The notes below the pieces were generated by a model that was given only the letters and a program-made list of their open reading frames with translations, had not been told where the DNA came from and did no database searches. A DNA stretch of 34,512 nt from Rhizobiales bacterium CCH10-E5. Its GTDB lineage: Bacteria > Pseudomonadota > Alphaproteobacteria > Rhizobiales > Beijerinckiaceae. The position numbers and the translations under genes are program-made. Shown here in pieces: positions 1-7,866 of the stretch; the stretch's first letter is position 1; every line of letters begins with the position of its first letter. Where the stretch lies: positions 1 through 34,512 of the forward strand of contig LSIG01000010.1 of NCBI GenBank assembly GCA_001556125.1, in the 5' to 3' direction.

Positions 1-23
1 TCGGAGATGTGTATAAGAGACAG
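1..23 (+). other. Nextera/Tn5 adapter remnant at contig edge
   Basis: Bases 5-23 are AGATGTGTATAAGAGACAG, the 19-bp Tn5 mosaic end used in Nextera library preparation. The preceding TCGG matches the end of the standard read-2 adapter arm. This is untrimmed technical sequence, not genome. The true genomic sequence begins at about position 24. Confidence 0.97.
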
Positions 24-32
24 ACGCGGGGC

Positions 33-2132
33 TCATGGCCGGCCCTTTCCGCGCGTCGCGGCCTCGTGCTCGTAGAGCTTCACCACGGCCGCCGAATCCG
101 ACATCTCGTGGCCGAGCTCGACATAATCCTTGTAGCGCTGCACGCCCTGCTCGATGACACCGAGATCGAGGCTCAAGCCTTGGGCGAAGGCGGAGACGGC
201 CTTCAGATCCTTCAGCAATTGCCGCGCATAGCTGGAAGGTGGCTCGAAGGCGCGCTGTTGCATCTGCGGATAGAGCCGCTGCAGCAGGCTGCTGTCGGCA
301 TGGCCTCCGGCCAGGCATTGCGGCAGCCGGGCGGCGTCGATGCCCGCGGCCTCCGCCAGCATCAGCGCCTCCGCCATCAACACATAGCCGGTGCCCACGA
401 TCGCCTGGTTGATGACCTTGGTCGTCTGTCCGGCGCCGACCGGGCCCATCAGCGTGACGTTGCCCGCCATCTCCGCGAGAAGAGGCTTGGCCGCCTCGAA
501 ATCGGCGGCGTCGCCGCCGGCCATCACCGTCATCTGGCCGGTGCGGGCGAGCTGCGGCCCGCCCGAGACCGGCGCATCGACCCAGCCCGCGCCCGTCAGC
601 GCCTTCAGCTTCGCCGCGACACGGCGCGTCCCCTCCGGATCGGCGGTCGAGAAATCGATGACGAGCTTCGCAGCAGGGCTCGCCGCAGCAATCCCGTCCG
701 GCGCCAGGACGCAGCGCTCGACGGCCTCCATATGCAGCACGCAGAGCATGACGATGTCGCTCGCGGCCGCGACCGCCGCCGGCGACTTCGCCGCGACGGC
801 GCCATGCGGCAGGACCGTCTCCAGCCGCTCGGGCTCGAGGTTCCAGACGGTCACGCTGTGGCCGAGATCGAGCAGGCGGCGCACCATCGCCTCGCCCATG
901 ATCCCGATGCCGATGAAGCCGATGCGCGGGCGAGCAGCCTTCGCGTCGGCGGGGTGGCCTGCCGCCTCCGGCGCGAGCAGGCCGCGCGCGACCAGTTCCT
1001 GCCGGATCTCCCGGCCATGCTGGTCGAGCAGCGGCGGCGGCAGTCGCATCTGCTGCGGCGTGGCGCTGAGCTTCACCGGGAATCCGAGTGCCTTGAAGGC
1101 CCCTTCCACCGGATGCGCCACCATCTGCACCATCTCGCGCGCCACCGCCTGCTCGCTGACGACGGCCTGCGCATAGTCGAGGATTGGCGCGGCCGGCACG
1201 CCGGCCTCCAGCAGCCCGTCGATCCAGGCCTGGCGTGGGCGCGAGGCGAAGGTCGGCGCCATCGCGTCGATGAGCTCAAGGCGGTTGGCGATGCGCGCGG
1301 CGTTGGTCGCGAAGCGCTCATCCGCCTGCAGATCCTCGCGGCCGAGCACCTTCAGCAGCTTCATCCAGAGGCCCTGATTGGCGGCGCCGATCACGAACCA
1401 GCCGTCGGAGGCCGCCACCGCCTGATAGGGCGCCGACATGCGGTTGGCCGAGCCGATCGGCTCCGGCGTCCTGCCGGTGCCCCACAACTCCGTCGTCTCC
1501 CAGACGGAGAGGGCGAGCGCGGCCTCGAACAGCGACGCGTCGACGAACTGCCCCTGGCCGGAACTCTGCCGCCCGATCACCGCACTCAGAACGGCATAGG
1601 TCGTGAACAGCCCGGCCCCGAGATCGGCAACGGGAATCGAATTCTTTGCCGGCTCCATGCCGGGCAGGCCGTTGGCGCTGAGCACGCCCGAAACAGCCTG
1701 GGCGATCAGATCGAAGCCCGGTCGCTGCGACCAGGGGCCCGTTTGGCCGAAGCCGGAAATGCTGGCGAAGATCAGGCGCGGATTGAGCGCCTTCAGCGTC
1801 ACGTAATCCATGCCGAGGCGCTTGGCGACGCCGGGGCGCGCATTCTCGATCAGAATGTCGGCCGTCTTGACCAGCGCGTAGAGTACCGCGCGGTCAGCCT
1901 CGGATTTCAGGTCGAGCGCGATGCTGCGCTTGTTGCGGTTCAGCGCCAGGAAGCCGGGGCTGTCGGCGCCTTTCAGGCGAAAGCCCATCGACTGCCGGGT
2001 CGAATCCCCTGTGCCGGGCGGCTCGACCTTGATGACGTCCGCGCCCATGTCGGCCAGCAGCATGCAGCAGAACGGCCCGGCCATGACCTGCGAAATGTCG
2101 AGCACCCGAAGGCCCGCGAGCGGCAACGTCAT
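33..2132 (-). CDS. CoA-transferase family III / beta-hydroxyacid dehydrogenase fusion protein
   Basis: A 699-residue two-domain protein. Residues 1 to about 390 are a CaiB/BaiF (class III) CoA-transferase, with the family's catalytic aspartate expected at Asp170 in PVADLGAGLFTTYA. Residues about 403-699 are a 3-hydroxyisobutyrate dehydrogenase-like NAD(P) enzyme: Rossmann glycine motif GFIGIGIMG (405-413), substrate loop DAPVSGG (519-525) and catalytic Lys572 in GAGQTTKVINQ. These enzymes normally occur as separate proteins; here there is one frame and no stop. The ATG at 2132 is chosen because an AGGAGGAG ribosome site lies just upstream and the family's N-terminus (LAGLRVLDIS) starts there; a longer in-frame extension to 2279 lacks support. 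The likely job is activating a hydroxy acid to its CoA ester, or moving CoA, coupled to oxidation or reduction. The substrate is unknown. The stop codon is only 10 bases from the adapter. Confidence 0.9.
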   Translation of the reverse strand: MTLPLAGLRVLDISQVMAGPFCCMLLADMGADVIKVEPPGTGDSTRQSMGFRLKGADSPGFLALNRNKRSIALDLKSEADRAVLYALVKTADILIENARPGVAKRLGMDYVTLKALNPRLIFASISGFGQTGPWSQRPGFDLIAQAVSGVLSANGLPGMEPAKNSIPVADLGAGLFTTYAVLSAVIGRQSSGQGQFVDASLFEAALALSVWETTELWGTGRTPEPIGSANRMSAPYQAVAASDGWFVIGAANQGLWMKLLKVLGREDLQADERFATNAARIANRLELIDAMAPTFASRPRQAWIDGLLEAGVPAAPILDYAQAVVSEQAVAREMVQMVAHPVEGAFKALGFPVKLSATPQQMRLPPPLLDQHGREIRQELVARGLLAPEAAGHPADAKAARPRIGFIGIGIMGEAMVRRLLDLGHSVTVWNLEPERLETVLPHGAVAAKSPAAVAAASDIVMLCVLHMEAVERCVLAPDGIAAASPAAKLVIDFSTADPEGTRRVAAKLKALTGAGWVDAPVSGGPQLARTGQMTVMAGGDAADFEAAKPLLAEMAGNVTLMGPVGAGQTTKVINQAIVGTGYVLMAEALMLAEAAGIDAARLPQCLAGGHADSSLLQRLYPQMQQRAFEPPSSYARQLLKDLKAVSAFAQGLSLDLGVIEQGVQRYKDYVELGHEMSDSAAVVKLYEHEAATRGKGRP

Positions 2133-2521
2133 TCCTCTTCTCCTCCTGTCCGGGCCAGTCTGCGGACTGTCTCGTCCGCGCCGGCCTCTTCGGTCTTCCG
2201 CCTGCGAAGGCGCGCCGTCTCCATCATTCCGCGTCGGGCAGCGATAGGCCATGGCCCGACGCGCGTATGCAGTATGCACGAATGCGATGGCGACGGGGAC
2301 GCGCAGGGATTGGCGGAATTCGCGCTTGCAAGGACGGGCGGGCGCGATCGAGCAGCCTGAAGCTCCCGCGACACGGCGGCGCGTTTTGTTCCCTGCGATC
2401 CGCGAGCGCCGTCACTGCGGTCGGGAGAGAGCCATCATATCACAAGTTAATGTGGTGGATTGAACGACGACTATTCTGCCGACAACCGCAGACTGAACAG
2501 ATGTGATCGGAGCAACGAGCG
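2133..2521. other. Divergent intergenic region between fusion gene and ParB-like gene
   Basis: No gene is supported in these 389 bases; the short open frames here lack ribosome sites and recognisable products. The region must hold the promoters of both divergent genes. Visible elements are the fusion gene's AGGAGGAG ribosome site next to 2133, a tandem TATGCA pair (2266-2271 and 2273-2278), and a locally AT-rich stretch at about 2437-2465 that may contain a promoter. A GGAAC on the minus strand at 2388-2392 has no -10 partner. Confidence 0.6.
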
Positions 2522-3394
2522 ATGTCGGATGAAATCAGGCCGATCACCGCCCTCGATTTGGCGGCTGAATGGCAGCGCGCCGAGGTCGGGCCCCGCCCGT
2601 CGACCAAGGTGATCAGGGCAGAGGATCTTTGCATCGATCCGGCCTATCAGCGCGATCTGTCGACCAAGTCGATCCGCCTGATCCGCAAGCTCGTCGAGGA
2701 GTGGGACTGGCGCCGCTTCAAGGTGCCGGTCGTGACCCGGGTCGACGACCAGTGGCACGTCATCGACGGCCAGCATACGGCCATTGCCGCCGTCACCCAT
2801 GGCGGGATCGCGGAACTCGAGGTGCTCGTCGTGGAGGCGGGCGACCGCAGCGACCGGGCCGGCGCCTTCATCGGCCATAACAAGGGCCGCGTGCAGATCA
2901 CCAACAGCCAGCTCTTCTTCGCCGCCGCCGCGGGCGATGAGGATGTGTTGACGGCGCTGCAGATCTGCGAGCGGGCCGGAGCCTGCATTTTGCGCAACCC
3001 GTCGCCCGGCCGGCCCTTCCGCCCCGGCGAATTGATCGCCATCGCCGCGCTGATGCAGCTCGTGAAGCGCCGGACCACGGTCAAGGCCCGCACCGTCATC
3101 GAGACGCTGGTGCGGGTGCGCGCCGCGCCGATCACCGCCGACCTGATCAAGGCGGTCGACATGGTGCTGCACGATCGCAACTACGGCGAGGTCGATCCGG
3201 AGGAGATCGTCGCGGCCTTCGAGAGATACGGTGCGGTCCTCCCGGCCAAGAGCGTCGAGCTCGCCTTGGCCAAGGCCATCCCGCGCGCCCGGGCCATGGG
3301 TGTCGTGCTGTATCAGCACACCCGAAAGCGCAAAGCGGTGCGGCCTGCGGAGTCGCCGGGCGGCCATGAAGCGGCCGGCGCCGTCCTGGGCTGA
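2522..3394 (+). CDS. Orphan ParB/sulfiredoxin-fold (ParB-like nuclease domain) protein
   Basis: A 290-residue protein. Residues about 30-110 resemble the ParB N-terminal/sulfiredoxin fold: IDPAYQRDLS (39-48), then a predicted strand with VPVVTR and the hallmark VIDGQHTAIAA (80-90), a variant of the DGQHR signature. The rest is mostly helical, with no clear ParB helix-turn-helix. No parA lies beside it, so chromosome partitioning is unlikely. Proteins of this fold can be nucleotide hydrolases, kinases or transcription adaptors, and I cannot choose among them. The start has a GGAG about 10 bases upstream. A Crp/Fnr-type regulator follows on the same strand after 66 bases, so the two may be co-transcribed. 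Confidence 0.72.
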   Translation: MSDEIRPITALDLAAEWQRAEVGPRPSTKVIRAEDLCIDPAYQRDLSTKSIRLIRKLVEEWDWRRFKVPVVTRVDDQWHVIDGQHTAIAAVTHGGIAELEVLVVEAGDRSDRAGAFIGHNKGRVQITNSQLFFAAAAGDEDVLTALQICERAGACILRNPSPGRPFRPGELIAIAALMQLVKRRTTVKARTVIETLVRVRAAPITADLIKAVDMVLHDRNYGEVDPEEIVAAFERYGAVLPAKSVELALAKAIPRARAMGVVLYQHTRKRKAVRPAESPGGHEAAGAVLG

Positions 3395-3460
3395 GTCGAT
3401 GTCGCCATCCGCTCAAGCCGGACGACCGGCCCGGTCGCATGTTCGCTACGGAGGCAACCC

Positions 3461-4207
3461 GTGATGGCCGCCGCGGATGACAACGGGCAGCCGCTGGCAC
3501 CCCTGCTGCGCAAGCTGATCGCGCTCGGCCCAGTCAGCCAGGCCGATGCGGCGGCGGTCGAATCGCTGCCGCTGACCCTCCGCGAGTACCCGCCCGGCCA
3601 GGAGATCGTGCGCGAGCGCGATCGGCCGACGCAAGGCTGCATCCTGCTCAGCGGCATGTGCTGCCGCTTCAAGATCGTCGGCGACGGAGCGCGCCAGATC
3701 AATTCGTTCCATATCCCGGGGGACATGCCGGATCTCCAGAGCCTGCTGCTCCACCAGATGGACCACGGATTGCTGACGCTGACCCGCGTGCGCCTCGCGC
3801 TCGTCCCGCATCCGACGCTGATGCAACTCGTCGAGAACCACCCGCGGCTCGGATTTCTGCTCTGGCGCGACACCCTGATCGACGGCTCGCTCTTTCGCGA
3901 GTGGATGTGCAGCATCGGACGCCGCACCGCGCGCGTGCGCGTTGCTCACCTGCTCTGCGAGCTCTTCCTGCGCTATCGCAATGTCGGGCTGGCCGAGGAC
4001 ATGACCATGCCCTTTCACCTGACGCAGACCCATCTGGGCGACGCGCTGGGGCTGTCGGTCGTCCATGTCAACCGCGTGATGAAGAGCCTGCGGCGGGATG
4101 GGGTGATCGGCATCGCGAGCCGCCGGCTCACCATCCTCGACTGGCCGGGTCTCGCTCGCATCGGCGACTTCGACGACGCCTATCTGCATCTGACGCCGGG
4201 CAGCTGA
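3461..4207 (+). CDS. Crp/Fnr-family transcriptional regulator
   Basis: A 248-residue regulator. Residues about 20-130 form a cyclic-nucleotide-binding-like beta-barrel (YPPGQEIV, GCILLSGMCCRF, FHIPGDMPDLQSL). A long dimerisation helix follows (about 135-172), then a winged helix with the recognition motif at about 187-212 (LTQTHLGDALGLSVVHVNRV). It lacks the N-terminal cysteine cluster of FNR, and its effector cannot be read from the sequence. Such proteins are common in Hyphomicrobiales as stress or redox regulators. The start is GTG at 3461 or ATG at 3464; a GGAG at 3450-3453 serves either. It follows the ParB-like gene closely. An HWE sensor kinase lies 385 bases downstream. Confidence 0.88.
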   Translation: MMAAADDNGQPLAPLLRKLIALGPVSQADAAAVESLPLTLREYPPGQEIVRERDRPTQGCILLSGMCCRFKIVGDGARQINSFHIPGDMPDLQSLLLHQMDHGLLTLTRVRLALVPHPTLMQLVENHPRLGFLLWRDTLIDGSLFREWMCSIGRRTARVRVAHLLCELFLRYRNVGLAEDMTMPFHLTQTHLGDALGLSVVHVNRVMKSLRRDGVIGIASRRLTILDWPGLARIGDFDDAYLHLTPGS

Positions 4208-4592
4208 CCTCAGCGAATGGCGCGCATCTTAGCCTAGGTTAATGCGGCGATCGGTCGCCCTGCCATAGTGGAACCGTGCCGGGTGCGGACAGGGAAGGGG
4301 TTCAGCCATTGCCCATCCGCGAGACAAACGACTCCTTCCCTTCGCAATGCGCCGCCGGCGTCAGGGCCGCCGCAATGCGGCGGGGTTGGGATCCGAGCCT
4401 GCGAGCGCGGCAGCCATGCGGCGTCGCGGCGCAGCCAGCCTGGGGATACTGCCTTCGTCACACGGCCGTCATCGACCCGTTCCCGATCAACGTGATCGAG
4501 GTGGGCGAAACGATTCAGGCTAGGGGACAAAGCGCGGCGTCGAGGCAGCGGCCCCAGGTCGCCCGCTGGCGCAGATCGGCGGAGCGTCGCAT
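4208..4592. other. Intergenic region with GC-rich hairpin
   Basis: No gene is supported in these 385 bases. There is a strong hairpin at 4367-4383 (CCGCCGC, loop AAT, GCGGCGG). The nine bases CGCAATGCG occur at 4343-4351 and again inside the hairpin at 4372-4380. No T-run follows, so it is not a classical terminator. A GGAAC at 4269-4273 has no -10 partner at the right distance. The kinase promoter presumably lies in the 3' part but I cannot place it. Confidence 0.5.
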
Positions 4593-6275
4593 TTGAAAAA
4601 GCGCCTCTTCCTTTTGGCGACCGCGGCCCTGGCGCCGGGCGTTGGGCTCCTGGCGATCAACGAGGTGACCTATCGCGCCGAGCGCGAGCGGGAGGTCCAC
4701 CGCATGGCGCAGCAGGCGAGCCGCCAGGCCGCTTCTGAAATCGAGCGCCTGATCGAGGGCATGGATGGCCTGCTGATCGCGGTGGCGGCCAATGCCGCGG
4801 TGTCGGCCGCCGATCCACAGGCCTGCGGCATGGCGCTCGCGGCCGTGGCGGCTTCCGTGCCGTCGATCCGCGTCATCTTCCTGATGTCGGCCGAGGGCCG
4901 CGTGGTCTGTGACAGCGCGGGCTCTTCCGCGGGCCAGGACATGTCCGACCGCAGCTACTGGAAGGAGGCCCTGACCGCAGACCTCTCCGTGGTGGGTGAG
5001 TACACGCAGAGCCGGATCACCGAAACGGCCGTCCTGCCCATCGCGCGCGCCATCCGGGACAATCAGGGAGCGCCCCGCGGCGTCCTTGCCACGGGAATCC
5101 GGCTGGACTGGCTGGGCGAGCGCCTGCGCGAGCGGGGCGTCGCGCCCTCGGGCGCATTGACGGTGGCCGACCGGAACGGTGTCATCCTCGCGCGCCATCC
5201 GGCTCCCGAGCGCTTCGTGGGCACGCGGATTCCGGACGGCTTCCAGCATCTGGTGCGGGCGCCACAGCCGGGAAGTCTCGATCTCGTCAGCCAGGATGGC
5301 GAGGCTCGCATCGTGGGTTACCAGCCCGTCGGTCTTCCTGTTCCGGGGATCTATGTCAGCGCCGGCCTCGCCCGGTCCGAGGCCTTCGCGGCGATCGATC
5401 GGTCGAGCCTGATCGGGGCCATCATCGTCGGCCTGGGCGCGATCCTGACCTTCGCCGCAGCCTGGTTCGTCGGCAACGCCTTCGTCCGCCGGCCGATCAT
5501 GCGGATCAACGACGTCCTCGCCGCCTGGCGACGGGGCGAGAGCCAGCGCCGGACGGGGATGCGCACCGCTCACGGCGAGATAGAGAGCGTCGGCCACGCG
5601 GTCGACGAGCTGCTCGACGAACTGGCGCTTCGCGAGGAAGCGGCGGCCCGAGCCGGCGAGCAAAGGGGCCTGCTGACGCGCGAACTCGGCCATCGCGTCA
5701 AGAACCTGCTGACCGTCCTCCAGGCGATCGCGCGACAGACATTCGGTCCCTATGTCGACGCCGAGCGCTCGCGCATCTTCTCCGAGCGGGTCGTCGCGCT
5801 GTCCTCTGCACTCGATGTCCTGCTGTCAGACGAGCAGCGCGAGGGTTCGGTCGCGGAGGTGGTGGCGACGACGCTGCGGCCCCATGTCGACCGAATGAGC
5901 CGCATCCAGACATCCGGGCCACTTGTCAGGTTGAGTGGCAAGGTGGCGCTGGCGCTGTCGATGATCGTGCACGAACTCTCGACCAACGCCCTGAAGTACG
6001 GCGCACTGCGGGACGGGAACGGCGTGGTGAAGATCGCATGGACGCTGGATGCGAACGGTCGCTTCAGCTTCCTCTGGCGGGAATGCGACGGCCCGCCGGT
6101 CATTCCGCCGGATCGTCACGGATTCGGAAGCCGCCTGATCAAGAGGGCGCTGCCCTCGGAATGTAACCCGCAGGTGGATGTCGACTACCTCCCGTCGGGC
6201 GTGGTTCTCCGCCTGTCTTTCGATGTCGGCGAGCGGCCGGCTCCGCCACAGTCCGCGTCGGCCGCCGCCGGCTGA
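4593..6275 (+). CDS. Membrane-bound HWE-family sensor histidine kinase
   Basis: A 560-residue sensor kinase. A transmembrane helix lies at about 5-23 and a Cache-like periplasmic sensor at about 30-265 (VVCDSAGSS, then DRSYWKEAL). A second transmembrane helix spans about 272-297, followed by a HAMP-like linker and the kinase. The kinase is of the HWE class: phospho-acceptor His367 in ELGHRVKNLLTVLQAIARQ, N-box HELSTNALKYGAL (460-472), the defining Trp-x-Glu as W495/E497, and a glycine box GFGSRLI (510-516). The start is TTG at 4593, with GGAG eight bases upstream; no better start is near. HWE kinases in alphaproteobacteria often feed the PhyR-NepR-EcfG stress pathway. Its position beside a run of EcfG-type promoters suggests that role here (inference). 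No cognate receiver gene is in the window. Confidence 0.93.
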   Translation: MKKRLFLLATAALAPGVGLLAINEVTYRAEREREVHRMAQQASRQAASEIERLIEGMDGLLIAVAANAAVSAADPQACGMALAAVAASVPSIRVIFLMSAEGRVVCDSAGSSAGQDMSDRSYWKEALTADLSVVGEYTQSRITETAVLPIARAIRDNQGAPRGVLATGIRLDWLGERLRERGVAPSGALTVADRNGVILARHPAPERFVGTRIPDGFQHLVRAPQPGSLDLVSQDGEARIVGYQPVGLPVPGIYVSAGLARSEAFAAIDRSSLIGAIIVGLGAILTFAAAWFVGNAFVRRPIMRINDVLAAWRRGESQRRTGMRTAHGEIESVGHAVDELLDELALREEAAARAGEQRGLLTRELGHRVKNLLTVLQAIARQTFGPYVDAERSRIFSERVVALSSALDVLLSDEQREGSVAEVVATTLRPHVDRMSRIQTSGPLVRLSGKVALALSMIVHELSTNALKYGALRDGNGVVKIAWTLDANGRFSFLWRECDGPPVIPPDRHGFGSRLIKRALPSECNPQVDVDYLPSGVVLRLSFDVGERPAPPQSASAAAG

Positions 6276-6367
6276 CCGCGCGACCCTTCATCATCATGAA
6301 ATGATCGGCCGCCACATCGACCTGTCTCACGCTATCATCGGCCCCATGGGCAGACGTTGGCGTCTTC

Positions 6368-6832
6368 TTACTCCTCGTCCTTGCGTAGCGGGCTAACAAA
6401 CGCCGGTACGCCGCTAATCGGCAGGAACTCCTCGTTCTTCTCGGCCTTGGACGGCTTTGTCCGCATCTCATGATCGGAGCCGGATTGGGAAGGCATGCCC
6501 TTGTTGGACGGCTGGACGATGGTGCCGGCTTCGTCGTCGACCTCCATCGGCGCGTCGCGATCGTTGGTGCGTGCAGCGAAGATGTCGTCGCGGCCCGCCG
6601 CATCCTGGGCTGCCACATCCCGAGCCTGCAGGACTGAGGAGACCTGGCCGGCGGCCTCGCGCAGTGCAGGCGGCAGCACGCCCTCCTCCTGCAGATCGCG
6701 CTCGACGTCGCCGCGCGGGCGACACGCGGCCATGGCGAGCGCCGCCAGCCAGTCCTGGTCCGGATGGCGGCGCTGCAAGGCGAGGGCGAGCGCCGGCCCG
6801 GTGGCGGGCAGATCCTGCGCGCTGTCAGTCAT
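6368..6832 (-). CDS. Hypothetical protein, polar and probably disordered C-terminus
   Basis: 154 residues that I do not recognise. The N-terminal half is short-helical and alanine-rich. The C-terminal half is polar and rich in Asp, Glu, Ser and Lys, and likely unstructured. The gene is credible because an AGGAG site sits about eight bases before the ATG at 6832 and it lies only 42 bases after the DUF892 gene on the same strand, implying one transcript. It probably shares the EcfG-type promoter of that operon, so it may be a small stress protein (inference from context only). It converges on the histidine kinase gene. Confidence 0.65.
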   Translation of the reverse strand: MTDSAQDLPATGPALALALQRRHPDQDWLAALAMAACRPRGDVERDLQEEGVLPPALREAAGQVSSVLQARDVAAQDAAGRDDIFAARTNDRDAPMEVDDEAGTIVQPSNKGMPSQSGSDHEMRTKPSKAEKNEEFLPISGVPAFVSPLRKDEE

Positions 6833-6874
6833 GGGGCTCGTCTCCTCTATGATAGCCTTGGGCGAAAAGCCGGC

Positions 6875-7378
6875 TCAGGCCGCCTTCTGCGCCTTCGCAT
6901 TGGCGCGGGTTGCGGCCAGCTTGCTCAGCAGCTCGTCGGTCTTCTTCTCCTCCGCCAGCGTCTCGTCGAGCAGCTTGGCGGCGTCCTTCATGCCGAGTTG
7001 CATCGCCAGCGCCTTGAGCGTGCCGTAGCGGGCGATCTCGTAATGCTCCACCGCCTGGGCCGAGGCGATCAGCCCGGCGTCGAGCGCCTCGCTGTCCGCA
7101 TACTCCTCCATGACCTCCTTGCCCTCCTCGAGGATGCCGACCATCGCCTCGCAGGTCTTGCCGCGCGCAGGGACCTCGCAGAGTTCGAAGACCTGCTCGA
7201 GGCGCTCGATCTGGCGCTCCGTCTCGTCGCGATGCGTCTCGAACGCTTTCTTGGATTCAGCATCCTTAGCGGCCTTCGCCATCTTTGGCAGCGCCTTCAG
7301 GATCTGCTTCTCGGCGTAGTAGGTGTCCTTGAGCTGGTCGATGAAGAGGTCGTGCAGCGTCTTCGTCTTGGTGGCCAT
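6875..7378 (-). CDS. DUF892 (YciF-type) ferritin-like protein
   Basis: A 167-residue four-helix-bundle protein of the DUF892/YciF family. It starts with the family's signature (LHDLFIDQLKDTYYAEKQIL, residues 8-27). It keeps the regularly spaced Glu/His residues of ferritin-like di-metal sites: E23 in AEKQ, E51-E58 in the THRDETERQIERLE helix, and E111/H112 in AVEHYEIARYGTLKALA. The C-terminus is Lys/Ala-rich. The ATG at 7378 has a GGAG site nine bases upstream. Homologues are induced by osmotic, oxidative or stationary-phase stress; the biochemical role is not settled. A good EcfG promoter match lies 31 bases before the start, and the unknown 154-residue gene follows in the same operon. Confidence 0.93.
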   Translation of the reverse strand: MATKTKTLHDLFIDQLKDTYYAEKQILKALPKMAKAAKDAESKKAFETHRDETERQIERLEQVFELCEVPARGKTCEAMVGILEEGKEVMEEYADSEALDAGLIASAQAVEHYEIARYGTLKALAMQLGMKDAAKLLDETLAEEKKTDELLSKLAATRANAKAQKAA

Positions 7379-7409
7379 GGGGCATCTCCAGGTGAGGGTG
7401 TGCACCGTC

Positions 7410-7434
7410 AACCGGCCGTCATGGACATCGTTCC
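7410..7434 (-). promoter_or_regulatory. EcfG-type promoter for the DUF892 operon
   Basis: On the minus strand the sequence reads GGAAC, then 16 bases, then GGTT. This matches the general stress sigma-factor consensus of alphaproteobacteria (GGAAC-N16/17-cGTT). The -10 element lies 31 bases before the DUF892 start codon. Confidence 0.75.
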
Positions 7435-7446
7435 GGCGAGGAGGCC

Positions 7447-7478
7447 AAAGAAAGGCCCGGGGGGCGAGAAGGCCGGGC
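7447..7478 (-). terminator. Putative intrinsic terminator after SemiSWEET gene
   Basis: On the minus strand GCCCGG pairs with CCGGGC across a 12-base loop (7455-7478), followed by CTTTCTTT. It lies about 90 bases past the SemiSWEET stop and just before the DUF892 promoter, a sensible place for a terminator. The stem is only six pairs, so this is tentative. Confidence 0.42.
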
Positions 7479-7482
7479 GGAC

Positions 7483-7500
7483 GGGTCAAAGCTTTGACCC
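7483..7500. promoter_or_regulatory. 18-bp perfect palindrome
   Basis: GGGTCAAAGCTTTGACCC is its own reverse complement over 18 bases. It lies in the gap between the SemiSWEET stop and the DUF892 promoter, about 49 bases upstream of the GGAAC element. It could be a dimeric repressor or activator site, or a hairpin at the end of the upstream transcript. I do not recognise a cognate regulator. Confidence 0.6.
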
Positions 7501-7566
7501 TCGTTTTGCTTCTTCGCAGGTGGGCCGGCAGGCTCCGGCGAGGTGCGCCGCACGCCTCTGCAGCGG

Positions 7567-7866
7567 TCACTCGGCGGTCGGCGCCAGCGTCTGCGCGACA
7601 CTGTCCCGTTGCCGGCGCGACATCAGCTTCATGGCGAGGATGAAGCTGGCGAGCACGAGGCAGATCCCGTTGGTCAGGATCAGCGGCCATTCCGACTTGC
7701 CGATGCCATAGGCCAGCCAGAGCGCGAAGCCGCAGCAGGTGATCGCATAGGTCGGCGTCGAGAGCGCCGAGACGTCGCGCGTCTTCAGCACCCGCCAGGC
7801 TTGCGGGACAAAGCTCACTGTCGAGCAGAGCGCCGCGCCGTAGCCAATCAAGGACAGCCAGTTCAC
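7567..7866 (-). CDS. SemiSWEET (MtN3/PQ-loop) small sugar transporter
   Basis: A 99-residue membrane protein with three predicted transmembrane helices (about 4-22, 38-56 and 60-80). It has the PQ-loop signature SFVPQAWRVLKTRDVSALS at residues 18-36. This is the half-size bacterial SWEET fold, which dimerises to move sugars down their gradient across the inner membrane. It starts at GTG 7866 with a GGGGGAGAG ribosome site. The GTGA overlaps the stop of the upstream alpha/beta hydrolase by four bases, so the two are translationally coupled. Next to a trehalose/maltose locus a sugar substrate is plausible, but the substrate cannot be read from sequence. Confidence 0.9.
   Translation of the reverse strand: MNWLSLIGYGAALCSTVSFVPQAWRVLKTRDVSALSTPTYAITCCGFALWLAYGIGKSEWPLILTNGICLVLASFILAMKLMSRRQRDSVAQTLAPTAE

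Noticed and set aside
9..2360. Long plus-strand open frame opposite the CoA-transferase fusion
   Set aside because: Arg/His-rich composition, no family resemblance, starts in the adapter and lies antisense to a well-supported gene; a product of high GC content.
2388..2392. Minus-strand GGAAC as an EcfG promoter for the fusion gene
   Set aside because: The bases 16-17 downstream read TCGC; no -10 element.
4269..4273. GGAAC as an EcfG promoter for the kinase
   Set aside because: The sequence at the required 16-17-base spacing is AGGG, not a GTT-type -10, and the site is over 300 bases from the start codon.
4234..4530. 98-codon minus-strand frame in the gap before the kinase
   Set aside because: TTG start without a ribosome site, low-complexity composition and no recognisable product.
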